DNA of 36,123 nt from contig CAXKVV010001361.1 in assembly GCA_964058805.1 (NCBI GenBank), positions 1 to 36,123 of the forward strand, given 5' to 3'. The stretch is from Schoenoplectus triqueter. Its lineage: Eukaryota > Streptophyta > Magnoliopsida > Poales > Cyperaceae. This document shows positions 1-10,060 of the stretch, piece after piece (the first letter of the stretch is position 1; each line of letters begins with the position of its first letter). Under the pieces are notes generated by a model that saw only the letters and a list, made by a program, of their open reading frames with translations, was not told where the DNA came from and made no database searches. The translations under genes and the position numbers were made by a program.

Positions 1-488
1 GAACATGAACGAGCTAATGTATGTTCGAGTTTGATTTGAAATCTATTTCGAATTAATTTGATTCGAAATAGATAGACAGTTTCAAATTCAAATCGTAGTT
101 CGAAATTCAATTCGTTAAAAGTTCGAACTGTTCGGTTCGATTCGTTAATAGTTCGAAATAGAATTATTAGGTGAACAAATTTCACAATTCATATCAAAAT
201 AACAGAATCAAATATAAAAAATGTCAATTTAATACAAATTCATACAAAACTAAAAGTTCATTCAACAAAAATTAATAAATTTCATATAAATTCATACTAC
301 TCAAAGTCTCAAACAATTAAATAATTAATACAAATTCAAACAAAAATAGTTCACAAACACATTTCGAACGAACTCAACATGGTTTGAGTTAGATTCGATA
401 TAATTTCGAATCGAATCAGTTTGATTTGAAATTAATTTCGAACTAGAATCGAACGAACTACGAACTTTGAATATTTTTTGCAGCCCTA
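1..488 (-). mobile_element. hAT-type non-autonomous element, copy 1 (left tip outside window)
   Basis: The element ends in CAGCCCTA at 481-488. Read in reverse complement it follows the complete copy at 29249-29789 closely from TAGGGCTGCAA onward. Position 1 lies only about 20 bp inside its other end, so almost the whole element is present. The interior is a degenerate mix of TTCGAA/TTCG motifs with no coding capacity. The family assignment (hAT) rests on the TAGGG terminal sequence and on the 8-bp target duplication seen at the complete copy. Confidence 0.85.
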
Positions 489-650
489 AGTGGGTGGTTC
501 GGGTTAGATTGGTTCAAAATTAAAAAATATCGACCTAATCTGTATTGGACACTCGTGGATAGGACCCTCACAGGTCGGAATAGATGGGTCAACAGGGTTG
601 AGCACATGTCTTTTTGCAATTCACAAAAAAAATTCCATCGACCCAGCGAC

Positions 651-783
651 GCCGCCAACAATGCAGCAGCGTCTTCACCCCAGCGATGTGGCCGCCAACA
701 ATGCAGCAACACCTCCACCCAGCGACACCGCCACCGCCATGCAGCGCCGTCTCCACCCAGCTGCCATGCAACGCCGCCTCCAT
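651..783. repeat. Degenerate ~40-bp minisatellite
   Basis: Two adjacent units start with GCCGCCAACAATGCAGCA at 651 and 691. Each runs through a CxCCACCCAGCGA-like segment. They are followed by shortened units starting near 730 and 762 (CCATGCAGCGCC, CCATGCAACGCC). Unit length falls from about 40 to 25 bp. Confidence 0.7.
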
Positions 784-810
784 GCACGGGTAGCACGGGT
801 AGCACGGGTA
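784..810. repeat. GCACGGGTA x3 tandem repeat
   Basis: Three perfect head-to-tail copies of the 9-mer GCACGGGTA directly follow the minisatellite. More dispersed CGGGTA/CGGGTC words continue to about 890. Confidence 0.9.
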
Positions 811-1100
811 GAGATGATGGGGTGCAACCGGATAGACACGGGTCCGAGTTTGGGTAGGCGCGGGATGAGTCTAGGCGGGTCACGGGTAGACGCGGGACAT
901 GTCTAGACAGATCACGGTATGCACGAGACGAATTAGAGGGGGTCAATGTGAGAAATTTTAAATTAGACTCTTATTAGGACCAATTTTTTTCCGGGTCCGA
1001 ATCACCCATGGGTCTCACACGATTTGGGACGGGATGGGTCACAGTCACAAATTTTCATAGAACGAATTAACCAGTTCAAATATTTTCAATACTCTAACTT

Positions 1101-1870
1101 AGTACAAAAGGTCAAGAACAAAAAAAAAACAAAGTGTTTTTTATAAACGGGCTTTTTATGTGTCATTAGAAAGTGAAAAGGAGAGTAACCGGCCGAGTGT
1201 GAAATAAAACCAAGTTTTTTATTATTTTTTATTTATTTTTGTAAATATAATGTTCAATACAGATGATCAGTGACACCACCGCTACCGTTAAGATTACAGG
1301 TTCAAAAAATTATGAGAGAAGACATTGACACTCTGAAAAATTGAATGTTGGACCGAAATCTAATACAACAATAAAAGAGAAAAAAGAAACGAAACCAAGT
1401 TAACAAGTCAAAATCGGTAATGACATAATATTCAGTATTCACCAATATAGAACACTTATTTTTAGGTTAGTATCAAAGTTTAAACGGACTTTTCATTGTA
1501 TGCAGCCAAGTTTAAGAAGGTTCAGACTTAGACTGTTATTTTGAGCTATTTTTATAACAAATTGACTGGGTTGATGACTTCATCGTATAAGCATCTAATT
1601 ACATGTATCGCTTTTATTAAAAAAAAAGTACTAACTTTGTGGGTTGCATCAGGTTGGAATGACGAACTGAATACCTGAAAGATTTTTCAAGGAATCACAG
1701 ATTCTGGTTAAAAGAGAAAGGTAAAAATTAGGTTGCTACCTGACCAAGTTTACATTTCTACATTTCTAGCCTAACCATAGCTTTCGATTTCAACTTGGCA
1801 GCAAAATGCTATAACTAGGCCTTGCTTTAGGTTCAGGTTTTTAAGTGGTATCGAATCAACATCAGCATGA
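1101..1870. other. AT-rich intergenic DNA, nothing recognised
   Basis: No open frame with protein-like composition, no RNA gene and no clear repeat structure was seen on either strand. Confidence 0.5.
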
Positions 1871-1879
1871 TTACTACTC

Positions 1880-2900
1880 AACAACAGTGGGTGTGTAATT
1901 TTGTTCCTTTACTTTTATCTGTGCGACCATTCTTGTTGAGGATTTGGTTAAGAGTTGGTTCTGAATTGAAGACCAAAAGCATGAAAAAAGTGTGAAATTA
2001 AGAAATAAAAAAAAAACATATTATTTCGTGAAGCCAAAACGTTTTGTTAATATTTGTACAGCCATAGATGAAGACAGAATTCTAATTTATTTTCTTAGCT
2101 CGGTATTTTCATTTATGGAATAATATAGAGAAGGAAGGATGTGATCATCTGCAGTGCCTGATCCTCTATGGTCATGTGCTGATTACTTAGTGATGATTGA
2201 AAGGAAGAGAGAACAGAGAGATTGAGATGATGAAAAGTATTTTTATTGCATTCCTTTTCAGATTATTATTACAAAGATCGGTACTGGTATTTATACAAGT
2301 ATCTCAACGGTACAGTATCAGGGAAAAAAAAGGTTTTGGAGTTGAAGCGGTCCATTGGATTGCTCCTCTAAATTCCTAAATTGGCCCATGATAAAAAAAA
2401 GTTACTGACTTTGAGGCCCAAAAAACTTAACTATATTTTTTTTTCTTAACATCATGAAGTGGTCCATTGGATTGCTCCTCTAAATTCCTAAATTTACCAG
2501 AACTAATGAAAATTTTCCAACCCAATTCTGAGAATTGAGTTTTTTGAGGTGGATTTCTGAGAATTAAGATAATTGGTCCGCTAAATAAATCACAGATTCA
2601 CAGTATTTTGCCAGAAGAACTGTTATGTTATTCCCATATGCATTACTTACCATAGAAAATGAGTTCAAGATTACATCCCATTGCATTCCATCAAACAAGG
2701 AAGCAAGTGGAAAATTCACTCATCATCAGTATTATTATTGTATATAACGGTAAAACTCATAGAAGCTTCTCCATTTTAGAGTAGCTTCAGTCCGATTGAA
2801 TTTTGAATTTGGTCGGCAGACCATATGATTTTTTTCTAACCATCACAGTGAAGTTTAGGTGCTAAAATATGAAGGTACATCTTAACATTGAGGCTGAAAA
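1880..2900 (-). mobile_element. Possible decayed LTR, minus orientation
   Basis: On the minus strand a TATAAATAC box (near 2290-2300) is followed by a CT-rich leader and an AATAAAAATAC segment, the arrangement typical of a plant copia LTR U3-R-U5. No TG...CA ends, primer-binding site or target duplication could be fixed, so this is a tentative reading from layout only. The region also contains the direct repeat listed at 2346-2496. No gene is supported here. Confidence 0.25.
2346..2496. repeat. ~36-bp direct repeat, two copies 112 bp apart
   Basis: The segment around GGTCCATTGGATTGCTCCTC and the following TAAATTCCTAAATT occurs at about 2349-2383 and again at about 2461-2495 with no mismatch seen in the core. 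The spacer is poly-A and poly-T rich. Confidence 0.85.
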
Positions 2901-3392
2901 TTTGAGAGTAAAAAAATCTTTAATAGAACTCCAGTGATTACAACTTCTGGTAATTTTTGTCCATTGTATTTAGGAGCTTTTTTTCGGCTGGTGATGTGTG
3001 TAGGCCTTTTTCATTAAAACTATAGCCCAGTTACAGATATGAACATCCTAAAGATAATTGAAAGTAATAAAAGTGAATATAAAACAGAAAAGAGCTGCTC
3101 TTCCTAAGCATGAAACTAAGAACCTTAATTAATAAAGACAAAAAAGAAAAGTACCATCTGAGCTATTCTAACAAAAAACAGTCATTGAAGCTTGAAAGTA
3201 AGGAATTGATAATCCTGTGTATCTTCTGGAGTTCTCTCATTTGCTGCAACAATATGTGCCACTGTGCCGTACTGATGAGAGATGCGCATTTTCTAAGCGT
3301 CACTGATAATGACGCGTTGCAATTTCTACTATTAAAAATTTATTTTTATCATTATTATTAATAATAATTAGATTATTCATATTATTAGATAG
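2901..3392. other. AT-rich intergenic DNA, nothing recognised
   Basis: One 83-codon open frame (3110-3361) ends in low-complexity AT sequence and shows no family motif. I see no supported feature. Confidence 0.4.
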
Positions 3393-3707
3393 AATAAACA
3401 GTGCTATATTGTGGTAGCTAAATACTTATATTGTAAGTCAGCTTGTTATGATAGTTTTACTTCTAAATTAGTTTTAGTTGTTTGATATGATATCTGATGT
3501 TTAGGTTTATGGTTGAAATATTTTGTTGAGCAGATTAGCTGAAGAATTAGTAGTTCCAGTAATATGAAATTTGTTGTTGAATTTTTAGACTTTTATTACC
3601 ATCAATGCTTAGATACCGGGCTGTGATATCAATCAAACTCTTTTGTTTCTTAATGAAACTGGTGGTATAACCACTTTCTGTAAAAAAAAAAATAAACAGT
3701 GCTATAT
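3393..3707 (+). mobile_element. Short retroposon with 17-bp target-site duplication
   Basis: AATAAACAGTGCTATAT occurs at 3393-3409 and again at 3691-3707. The 281 bp between them end in a run of ten A. A poly-A tail abutting a long perfect direct repeat is the signature of target-primed reverse transcription. The tail region (TTAATGAAACTGGTGG... then CTTTCTG and poly-A) resembles the 3' end of plant L1 elements, so a heavily 5'-truncated LINE tail or a SINE moved by L1 is likely. The low divergence between the two duplicates suggests a fairly recent insertion. Confidence 0.85.
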
Positions 3708-4525
3708 GTTCAACAGGTAATTCAGTATGCAAGATCCTTAAACACCCCGCTGACAGCTTTCAAAGTAGATATTTCAAAAGACTTTGAAATGGTAAGTTGA
3801 GATTTTATCATTACAATCATGGAAGCAAGGTATTTTACATCGTTTCCCTACGATGTGAATAACTTGGATGCGGCAAGCTATTTTATCCGGACATACTCAA
3901 ATAATAATAAATTGTTTAGCTGAGAAAAATTAATCCTGAGAAGAGGTGTTCATCAAGGAGATTCGATTTTCCCATATTTTTTTCATACTTGTCATGGATT
4001 TTCTTTCCAAATAGATAAATAAACTAACTCGATCTGAGGCGTGAAAATTATCATGGGATGGATTAAAGCCAACAGTATTCTATGTGGATGACTCATTGTT
4101 CCTTCTACAACCCATGTTCACTCAATTCCAGGTGCTTAAAATTATGTTATCATTCTTTTACATAATTAGTGGTCTTCAAGTCAATATGCAAAAATCAAGT
4201 ATCATGTTCTCATCAACTGAACAACAGCTGGCAAATTCACTAGCTATTTCACGAGTTGTACAATATCCACATATCCAGTCAATTACCTTGGTCTCCTCCT
4301 CTCGGACAAAAATCTGACCAAAATTGATCACCTACCATAAATTCACAAAATTGATGTCAAATTATCAAGTTCCTCAGCTAACTCTTTGTCAATGGCTGGC
4401 AAACTGGTATTGATAAATGTTGTGCTTTCATCTCTACCCACATACTTCATGAGTACTTTAATTCTGTCAAAATTGGTGGTTCAAAAAATTGATGCTATTA
4501 GAAGACTTTTGAGAGGATCAGATAT

Positions 4526-4590
4526 CAATACAACAACAACAACAAAGCCTTTAATCCCAAATAAATTGGGGTAAGCTAGAAATGAAACCC
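4526..4590 (+). mobile_element. RTE-type LINE/SINE 3' tail fragment inside the L1 remnant
   Basis: An ACAACAACAACAACAAAGCC tail motif is followed by TTTAATCCCAAATAAATTGGGGTAAGCT, the characteristic 3' end shared by plant RTE LINEs and SINEs that borrow it. A second copy lies at 18201-18272, in an intron of CLPP6. The piece interrupts the L1 reading between IRRLLRG and the next recognisable L1 segment. Confidence 0.65.
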
Positions 4591-5146
4591 AATCGAAAAC
4601 ATAAAATCAGCAAATTAGGACCTTAGTATGTAGGCTGAAATCAAAAGGGGCTTAGGAATTACAAACTTGTAGATTATGAATATGACCCTTATTGGTAAGT
4701 GATACTAGAAATGGTTCTCTACTAAACCTTCATTATGGAGACAAATCAATTGTATCTTACGAGTAAATCTCAGGGAATGGAAAAGAACAAACCCTATGTT
4801 TTTTTAGAAAATAGTCAAATTGGTGGCCGCACTATTTGACTGATGTATTACATTCAATCTAGGAAAAGAATCTAACGCTTCCTTTTAGCACCACAATTGG
4901 GGATATAGAATTTTGAGATGCTCATTTAATTATCTATATTCTTACTGCACCTCACAAAACATTCTTATATATGAAGTTCTAGTAACTAATTGTGTTGACT
5001 CCATATTCTGATCAAACCTCTCCTAAAGATATGCATTCTGCCTTCAATTCTCAATTGTTCCCGAATAGAAGAAGATATATTGCTTTGGAATCTCACACAA
5101 GATAAATAATATTTATGCAAATAATTTTATAAGTTTCTCACCGACA

Positions 5147-5172
5147 CACCCTCACCCTCACCCTCACCCTCA
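5147..5172. repeat. CACCCT hexamer microsatellite, 4.3 copies
   Basis: Perfect tandem CACCCT units lie within the decayed L1. This is not a telomere repeat (plant telomeres use CCCTAAA). Confidence 0.9.
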
Positions 5173-5755
5173 GAGCACGTTATTAGTATATAAAAATTAC
5201 AAGTACTATCAAGGATATTGGTCTTTGCTTGGCTCATGTTGTAAAATAAAATTCTCACAGTTGACAAATTGCAAAGGAAAGGATAGACAATGGTTAATAG
5301 ATGTGTCATTTGCAGAAATCATAAGAAATCGGTCATCACATTGAAAACTCCCCACCAGCTCTACTTATGGATTCAGTCATCACATACTCCTAAACAAGTC
5401 AGAGAAATGATTTTACTTACCTCATTTGTGGTCTGGAGGGAAAAATGTTCAAGAATTTTTATTTAAAAATATAAGACTATTCATGACATGGTTATAAAAG
5501 TGAAGTGGGAACGTATCTTACCTCAATAAAATAACAAACTTTCAGCTCTATTTTCAACTCTTCCTTTCATGTTCAGCTTTATTACTATAATTGACAATTT
5601 TTTTCTTATTTTTCTTTTATTTATACTCAATGAGTAATCACTTCGTTTTTAATTTCTTCTAATTTATCAAAACTTTGTAATCATTCCTTATAAATAATAA
5701 AAAGTTATAGGGCATGACTCTTATTTTTTTTCTCAAAAAAAAACGGTAAATAAAA

Positions 5756-6127
5756 TAAAATAAACAATAAAAATGGTATGAGTGCATGTGTTTTCTATCC
5801 GGCTTAGCCTGGTCTGAGTTTTGAATTCAGTTAGCTCTCTGGACCGAGTTTGATATGGTTTAATTTATAGTATTAGTTTAGAAAATATAGTTGTAATTAG
5901 TTTAATTAGCTTCAATGGGAATGCTGACAATTCAGGTTGAATTTCGTCCAAACTCAACTAGCCTAATTCTCTGGTATGGTCGTGCTATCTTGTGCATGAA
6001 GCCCAATTAATATGCGTCCAAGTTAGGTAATATATGTTTACTGTATACGTAGAAAGATACATAATTATTTGGGTTTGTATCAGGTCAACTCGGATGTCTT
6101 AAGCCTAACAGACAGATTACCTGTTAT
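5756..6127. other. Intergenic DNA, nothing recognised
   Basis: AT-rich sequence between the L1 poly-A and the foldback element. No frame or repeat stands out. Confidence 0.4.
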
Positions 6128-6136
6128 CAGGTCAAC

Positions 6137-6507
6137 CAGTTTTTAATGAAAATAATTATTAGTAAATTAATATTGTTAAAAATAAGAGTGAAAATCATAA
6201 AATTTCAAATATACGAATGGCAGCGCGCCACTGCCAGTGGCGCGTTTCAAAAAAATAATAAAACGCGCCACTGCCAGTGGCGCGTTTCGTCCAAACCCCG
6301 CGCAACGACTCCATCTCACTTGCGCTTGCGCGCGTTTTGTATATATAAGAAAGAAACGCGCCACTGGCAGTGGCGCGTTTCGTAAAAAAAAAAAATGAGC
6401 GCGCCACTGCCAGTGGCGCGTTGCTATTCGTATTTTTAAACTTACCCGTTTCTCACTCTTATTTTTAATAATATTAATTTACTAATAATTATTTTCATTA
6501 AAAACTG
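6137..6507. mobile_element. Mutator-like foldback MITE carrying four GC-rich hairpins
   Basis: A 9-bp direct repeat CAGGTCAAC flanks the element (6128-6136 and 6508-6516). Inside it, the first ~58 bp, starting CAGTTTTTAATG, are repeated in inverted orientation at the right end (ending CATTAAAAACTG) with one difference seen. Weaker inverted similarity continues inward for another ~35 bp, through ATACGAATgGCa. A 9-bp duplication with long terminal inverted repeats fits the Mutator superfamily, although the ends begin with C rather than the usual G. The core holds four copies of one short palindrome (listed separately) and no coding capacity. Confidence 0.85.
6224..6420. repeat. Four copies of a 21-nt perfect hairpin palindrome
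   Basis: Arms CGCGCCACTG and CAGTGGCGCG are perfectly complementary and flank one central base. Copies lie at 6224-6244, 6264-6284, 6357-6377 and 6400-6420. The central base is C in copies 1, 2 and 4 and G in copy 3, which therefore reads as the inverted unit. All four are base-perfect in the arms although the surrounding DNA is AT-rich and diverged. The two pairs have similar spacing (40 and 43 bp) and sit symmetrically about the GC-rich centre near 6300-6335. Confidence 0.95.
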
Positions 6508-6583
6508 CAGGTCAACTCTCTTTTTTTATTTTTATAATTCAACTCGGCAGCTAAATACTACGACTTCAGATCTGCTTCTGTGG

Positions 6584-6688
6584 AGAACAACATGATCTTG
6601 TTCTTCTCTCATTGACAGTGGACCCGCCCTAATTTTAATTTATAAATGGGTCATATTGTCAATGAGAGAAGAACATGATCTTGTTCTT
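6584..6688. repeat. Inverted repeat with ~32-bp arms (foldback)
   Basis: Left arm 6584-6617 (contains AACATGATCTTGTT and CTTCTCTCATTGACA) is complementary, with about two differences, to right arm 6657-6688 (TGTCAATGAGAGAAG followed by AACATGATCTTGTT). The loop is about 39 bp. The inner flanks GTGGACCC and GGGTCATA extend the pairing weakly. This is probably a small foldback MITE. No target duplication could be fixed. Confidence 0.85.
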
Positions 6689-7693
6689 CCCCGAAATAAC
6701 AACAGATTCGGGGCAAAAAACTACAAGCAGACTTCTGTTTATATGAAAAATTAAACGAAGTGCGAGCAGCAGTTGGAAACATTCCCTCAATAAATAATTA
6801 ATAATTATAGAATATCATTACAAGAGATATTTATAATTAGTTAACACATGTACATAATGGCTGTGGAAATTAAAGAACTTGAATTAAAATTTCAGAAGAA
6901 AATTAACAGCTATTTAAATTTTTTTTTTTTTTGGCATGCTGAAAGGCCCCCGAAATCACAAACAAAATTACTGTAATTATGATTTTAAATTAGTTCAGAT
7001 TCGGTCATAGTGCCAATGACTTTCTGGGCTTATTTCTATTGTTCCCCTTGTCCTCCTGCTCTCTAATCTGCGATCAAGATAAATAAACAAATAGTCATGA
7101 TGGGAGTATATTTTAATCCCATATTATCTGATGACAATCCAAAGTAACCATATTTCTTACAGACAATTCATTATGTTTTTTATAAAAAAAAGTATGTCCA
7201 CAGTTTCTAACACGCATCTAAGTGTAATTTAAATGAAAATGAGAATTTGATCAAGTGTAATTAAGTGTACTTGCTAAAAGAACACTCTAAATGCTGACAT
7301 GTAGCACCATCATTATGATTTTTCTTTTTCTTTTTGGTATGTGGTTGCGTGCATTACAAGCTGCAGAAACAAAACTTGAGTCAGCTGACAAATGACAGAT
7401 TAGGACTGAAATGCCTAATTCTGAAAAAAAAGTCCCTAAAATCATACTGCTGCTAGATTATGAATTGAGTCAGATGGCAAATGACTGGACATCAGATGCA
7501 AACATGATAAATTGTAGTGTGCCATTTATAGTCCCTAGATAGTCGGGTGTTCAAACGCAGCAAATATTTGGTATTTACTTCAAAACAACTACAAGAACAT
7601 TCAGTGCACATATAGGAAGCTTGTGTATCACTGGCAACTACATTAAAATTATTGATTCATTTTGCAGAAAGAATTTGGAGAACTGAGTTGTTA
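6689..7693. other. Intergenic DNA downstream of the DUF1195 gene
   Basis: AT-rich. The right part, roughly 7550-7693, is expected to be the 3' untranslated region of the minus-strand gene that ends at 7694. No other supported feature. Confidence 0.4.
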
Positions 7694-8705
7694 TTAAACC
7701 TTGATGTTATGAAGAGGAGGGGGGTCAAGGTTGAGCATGTGAAGAGACATGCGTGCAATTTCTGAGATTGCTGTCTGATGGGCCTGCTCGTCATCTCCAG
7801 ATAGATCCTCATAAGCAGCCTCGAAGGCCTCCTGCCAGAAGCTGGGCAATGGTCCCCGCTCACTGTGCATGTATGCATCCCACATGCACTTTACCAGCTT
7901 CTCTCTGTCCTCAATTTCCTGCCAAATTTAAATTGCATCAGCTTTAGCAAGATAGGTAAATGGGGGGAGAGAGGGTTTCCAGGCACAATGAAGTGATGAA
8001 CCTATCCTTGATCAGAAGTTGAGAAATTTTGAGCCCCAGATGGTGCCTAAAGTGGCACAGATCAGGTATCAACCAGTATGTTAGTATATCTAGCATCACA
8101 ATAATCGGGTAATTGAAGGGCAGACATTTACATCACATTGGAGCAAAATTTGCTAATAATGACTGGATTCTCAGGTATAATTGCAACTTTTTTCACTCCT
8201 ATAATGAAAACTATAGTAGGCACTACTTAATTTCTGCATCTTTCATTGGGCAATTATATTCTTATTGAATTTAAGCAAGGAAAATTCTTTAGTCGTGTAC
8301 GATTTCCAAATAATTTAATAGAAAGAAAAAAGAATTCGGTAATATTCCTTGATATGGATTAGCTATTCCTTTAGTCTAAAAATGCAACTTAAATCGGCAC
8401 TAATCAAAGAAATGCGACACTACGACTGGGTTAAACAAAGCAAAAATGCACAATACCAGCACATCTAGATCTTCACGAAGAGGGTTCTCAACAAGGTCTT
8501 CGGGGGAGAGGAGGAGACCATGGCGGCGGGAGGAGAAATTCAGAGTCACCGTACCAGTGAGCATGGACCAAAATGCGAGGAGGAGGATCGCCGCCAGAGC
8601 CCAGGCCTTGTACTTGCCCTTTCCGAACAGCCCCGCCGCGTCTCCTCCACCACCGGTGACCAGAGTGGAAGGCGATCGGAGCGAATCCCTGTCGTTTTCC
8701 TTCAT
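7694..8705 (-). CDS. DUF1195 family single-pass membrane protein, two exons
   Basis: Exons on the minus strand are 8705-8457 (83 codons) and 7918-7694 (74 codons plus TAA). They are joined in phase 0 across a 538-bp intron with donor GTATTG and acceptor TTTGGCAG, giving 157 aa. Order: a Ser/Gly-rich N-terminus; KYKAWALAAILLLAFWSMLT beginning a single hydrophobic span (about residues 34-56); a short acidic linker (REDLDVL-EIEDREKL); and a C-terminal conserved block with FWQEAFEAAYEDL, AISEIARMSL and LDPPPL. This layout matches the plant-only DUF1195 family, which some databases label 'putative sugar transporter'. One membrane span makes a transporter role unlikely and no function is established. 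The start is the first ATG compatible with the family. The ATG five bases upstream is followed at once by a stop. Confidence 0.9.
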
Positions 8706-10060
8706 TGCATCCAGGTCCGATTCTGTGTGGAGCTTTCGTGTCGGTGTGGGGAAGAGGGTAGTAAAAGAGCGTGGATAGTGTGTTACTACTTGCTAGTTAC
8801 TACAGTGTGGAACTCGGACTGTCGTAGAAGGAAGTTGGTGGGGAACGGGACAAGGATGTTTGTTTGAATGATTGAATCCACCTGTTCTGACGTCGTACTG
8901 CTTGGTGCTAATTCGGTATACGACCACAGTCGTTCACCTATTTCGGTCTTGATGGAGGAAATTCTCTTTTTTTTTAAAAATTGTATACACTTAATTATAA
9001 AACATGTATTCATACATGAAAAAACTTATTAAGTAAAAATTATTAATTTAAATTGTATGTTTATATGTAAAAGTCTTAAAACAAAAAAATTATCCAGAAT
9101 ATTATAATCATTTTATACTTCAAAGTACTAATTGGATAGTTTTTGGAAGGAGGTGATTGTCAAAAAAAATTCGAATATTTACGAATTTAATAACTTAATT
9201 TTCATCTTTTTTATAAAAAAAATAAGTTTGAGGCCAATTTATCACAACTCACAACCTAAGCGATATATATAATATACTGAAAAAATTATAACTATTCAAT
9301 ATAACATTTTGGTTTCAATCTAATCTTTATAAAGATGAAAATAAATTAGCAAAATAAATTTTATATTTTTTAGAATTAGTTTGCTATTTTTTTAATAAGG
9401 AGAAAATAATTTGATGTGAGAATTTTAGTTCATCCAAAAAACAATGATTTTCTCCACATTTAAAAAAATAGCAAATAAATTCCAATACTTATAAATTTTA
9501 ATTTACTAATATATATTTCATATATAAGTATTAAACAGTTCAGATTTATTTTATATAATTTTAAATTAAAAAATTTAATTCGAAATATACTAGTCATTGT
9601 GTTTTACAAGCAACATAAAATACATAACACAACTCTTTCGAATTTGCTACATGGTTATACATTATTAATGAAAATTCTATGCGGTGGCTGACACAATGTT
9701 ACCTCCATGCATCTGTATTTGTAATTATCCATGTCATGAAAATATTCTCTTTTCTCATCGCGTTTTTTCAGCGGAGCGGATTGAGTTCAGATTTATATTA
9801 GTATGATAATTTTTAAAAGAAATTGAATCAGATCGGAATAATTTATATATTGATTTTTTTCAGATTTTAAATTATTTTCAGTTAAATTATATATCATTTG
9901 ATTTTTAAATTAAGTCTAATCAAATTAAATCAGTTTGATGTTTTTCAAAATCCAATCGAATTAGATTCATATCAGAATAAATGACAAGGTCGATCAGTTT
10001 TTGCCAAAATTTTCCTTCCTATACGACAGTAAATGAAAAACAGGGGAAACGAATAAGAAT
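8706..10060. other. AT-rich intergenic DNA with a foldback
   Basis: The first ~250 bp should hold the promoter and 5' UTR of the minus-strand DUF1195 gene. The remainder is very AT-rich. Apart from the inverted repeat at 9373-9483 nothing is recognised. Confidence 0.4.
9373..9483. repeat. Inverted repeat, ~35-bp arms
   Basis: The left arm around TTTGCTATTTTTTTAATAAG and GAGAAAAT (9373-9408) pairs with the right arm ATTTTCTCCACATTTAAAAA followed by AATAGCAAATAAATTCC (9448-9483) with a few mismatches and a ~39-bp loop. It may be a decayed MITE. AT-richness lowers the weight of the match. Confidence 0.6.

Larger units (their letters stand above)
489..1100. other. GC-rich repeat-bearing intergenic DNA
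   Basis: This stretch holds a GC-rich island (about 630-900) containing a decayed minisatellite and a 9-bp triplication, listed separately. It is flanked by weakly inverted GGGT-rich sequence (near 490-510 and 990-1015) that could be the ends of an old non-autonomous element. Open frames on both strands here overlap each other and are products of the repeat, so no gene is supported. Confidence 0.4.
3708..5755 (+). mobile_element. Decayed L1-type LINE (ORF2 remnant)
   Basis: Translation across frames gives, in order: KVDIS-K-F-M (RT core; about 3764-3790), RRGVHQGDSIFP (about 3940-3972), YVDDSLFLL (a variant of the YADD catalytic box; about 4078), SGLQVNMQKSS, NSLSMAGKLVLINVVLSSLPTYFMS (in pieces of one frame near 4380-4450) and KIDAIRRLLRG. 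These are the reverse transcriptase and following motifs of plant L1 ORF2. Frameshifts and stops interrupt it repeatedly. Sequence after 4600 resumes with KRGLGITNL-like residues, the region just after the RT. Poly-A-like sequence lies near 5738-5755. The 5' part (endonuclease) is absent. It is non-functional. Confidence 0.8.

Noticed and set aside
458..946. 162-codon minus-strand open frame and overlapping plus-strand frames of ~100 codons
   Set aside because: They are produced by the GC-rich minisatellite and CACGGGTA repeats. Several frames are open at once and none has a family motif.
5147..5172. Possible interstitial telomere repeat
   Set aside because: The unit is CACCCT, not the plant telomere unit CCCTAAA.
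6146..6407. Three overlapping open frames in the hairpin MITE
   Set aside because: They come from the palindromic repeat, which is open on both strands. The peptides are just translations of the repeat.
6224..6420. Possible CRISPR-like array (four equal short palindromic repeats)
   Set aside because: Only four units in unequal spacing, one inverted, enclosed by transposon ends in a plant nuclear genome.
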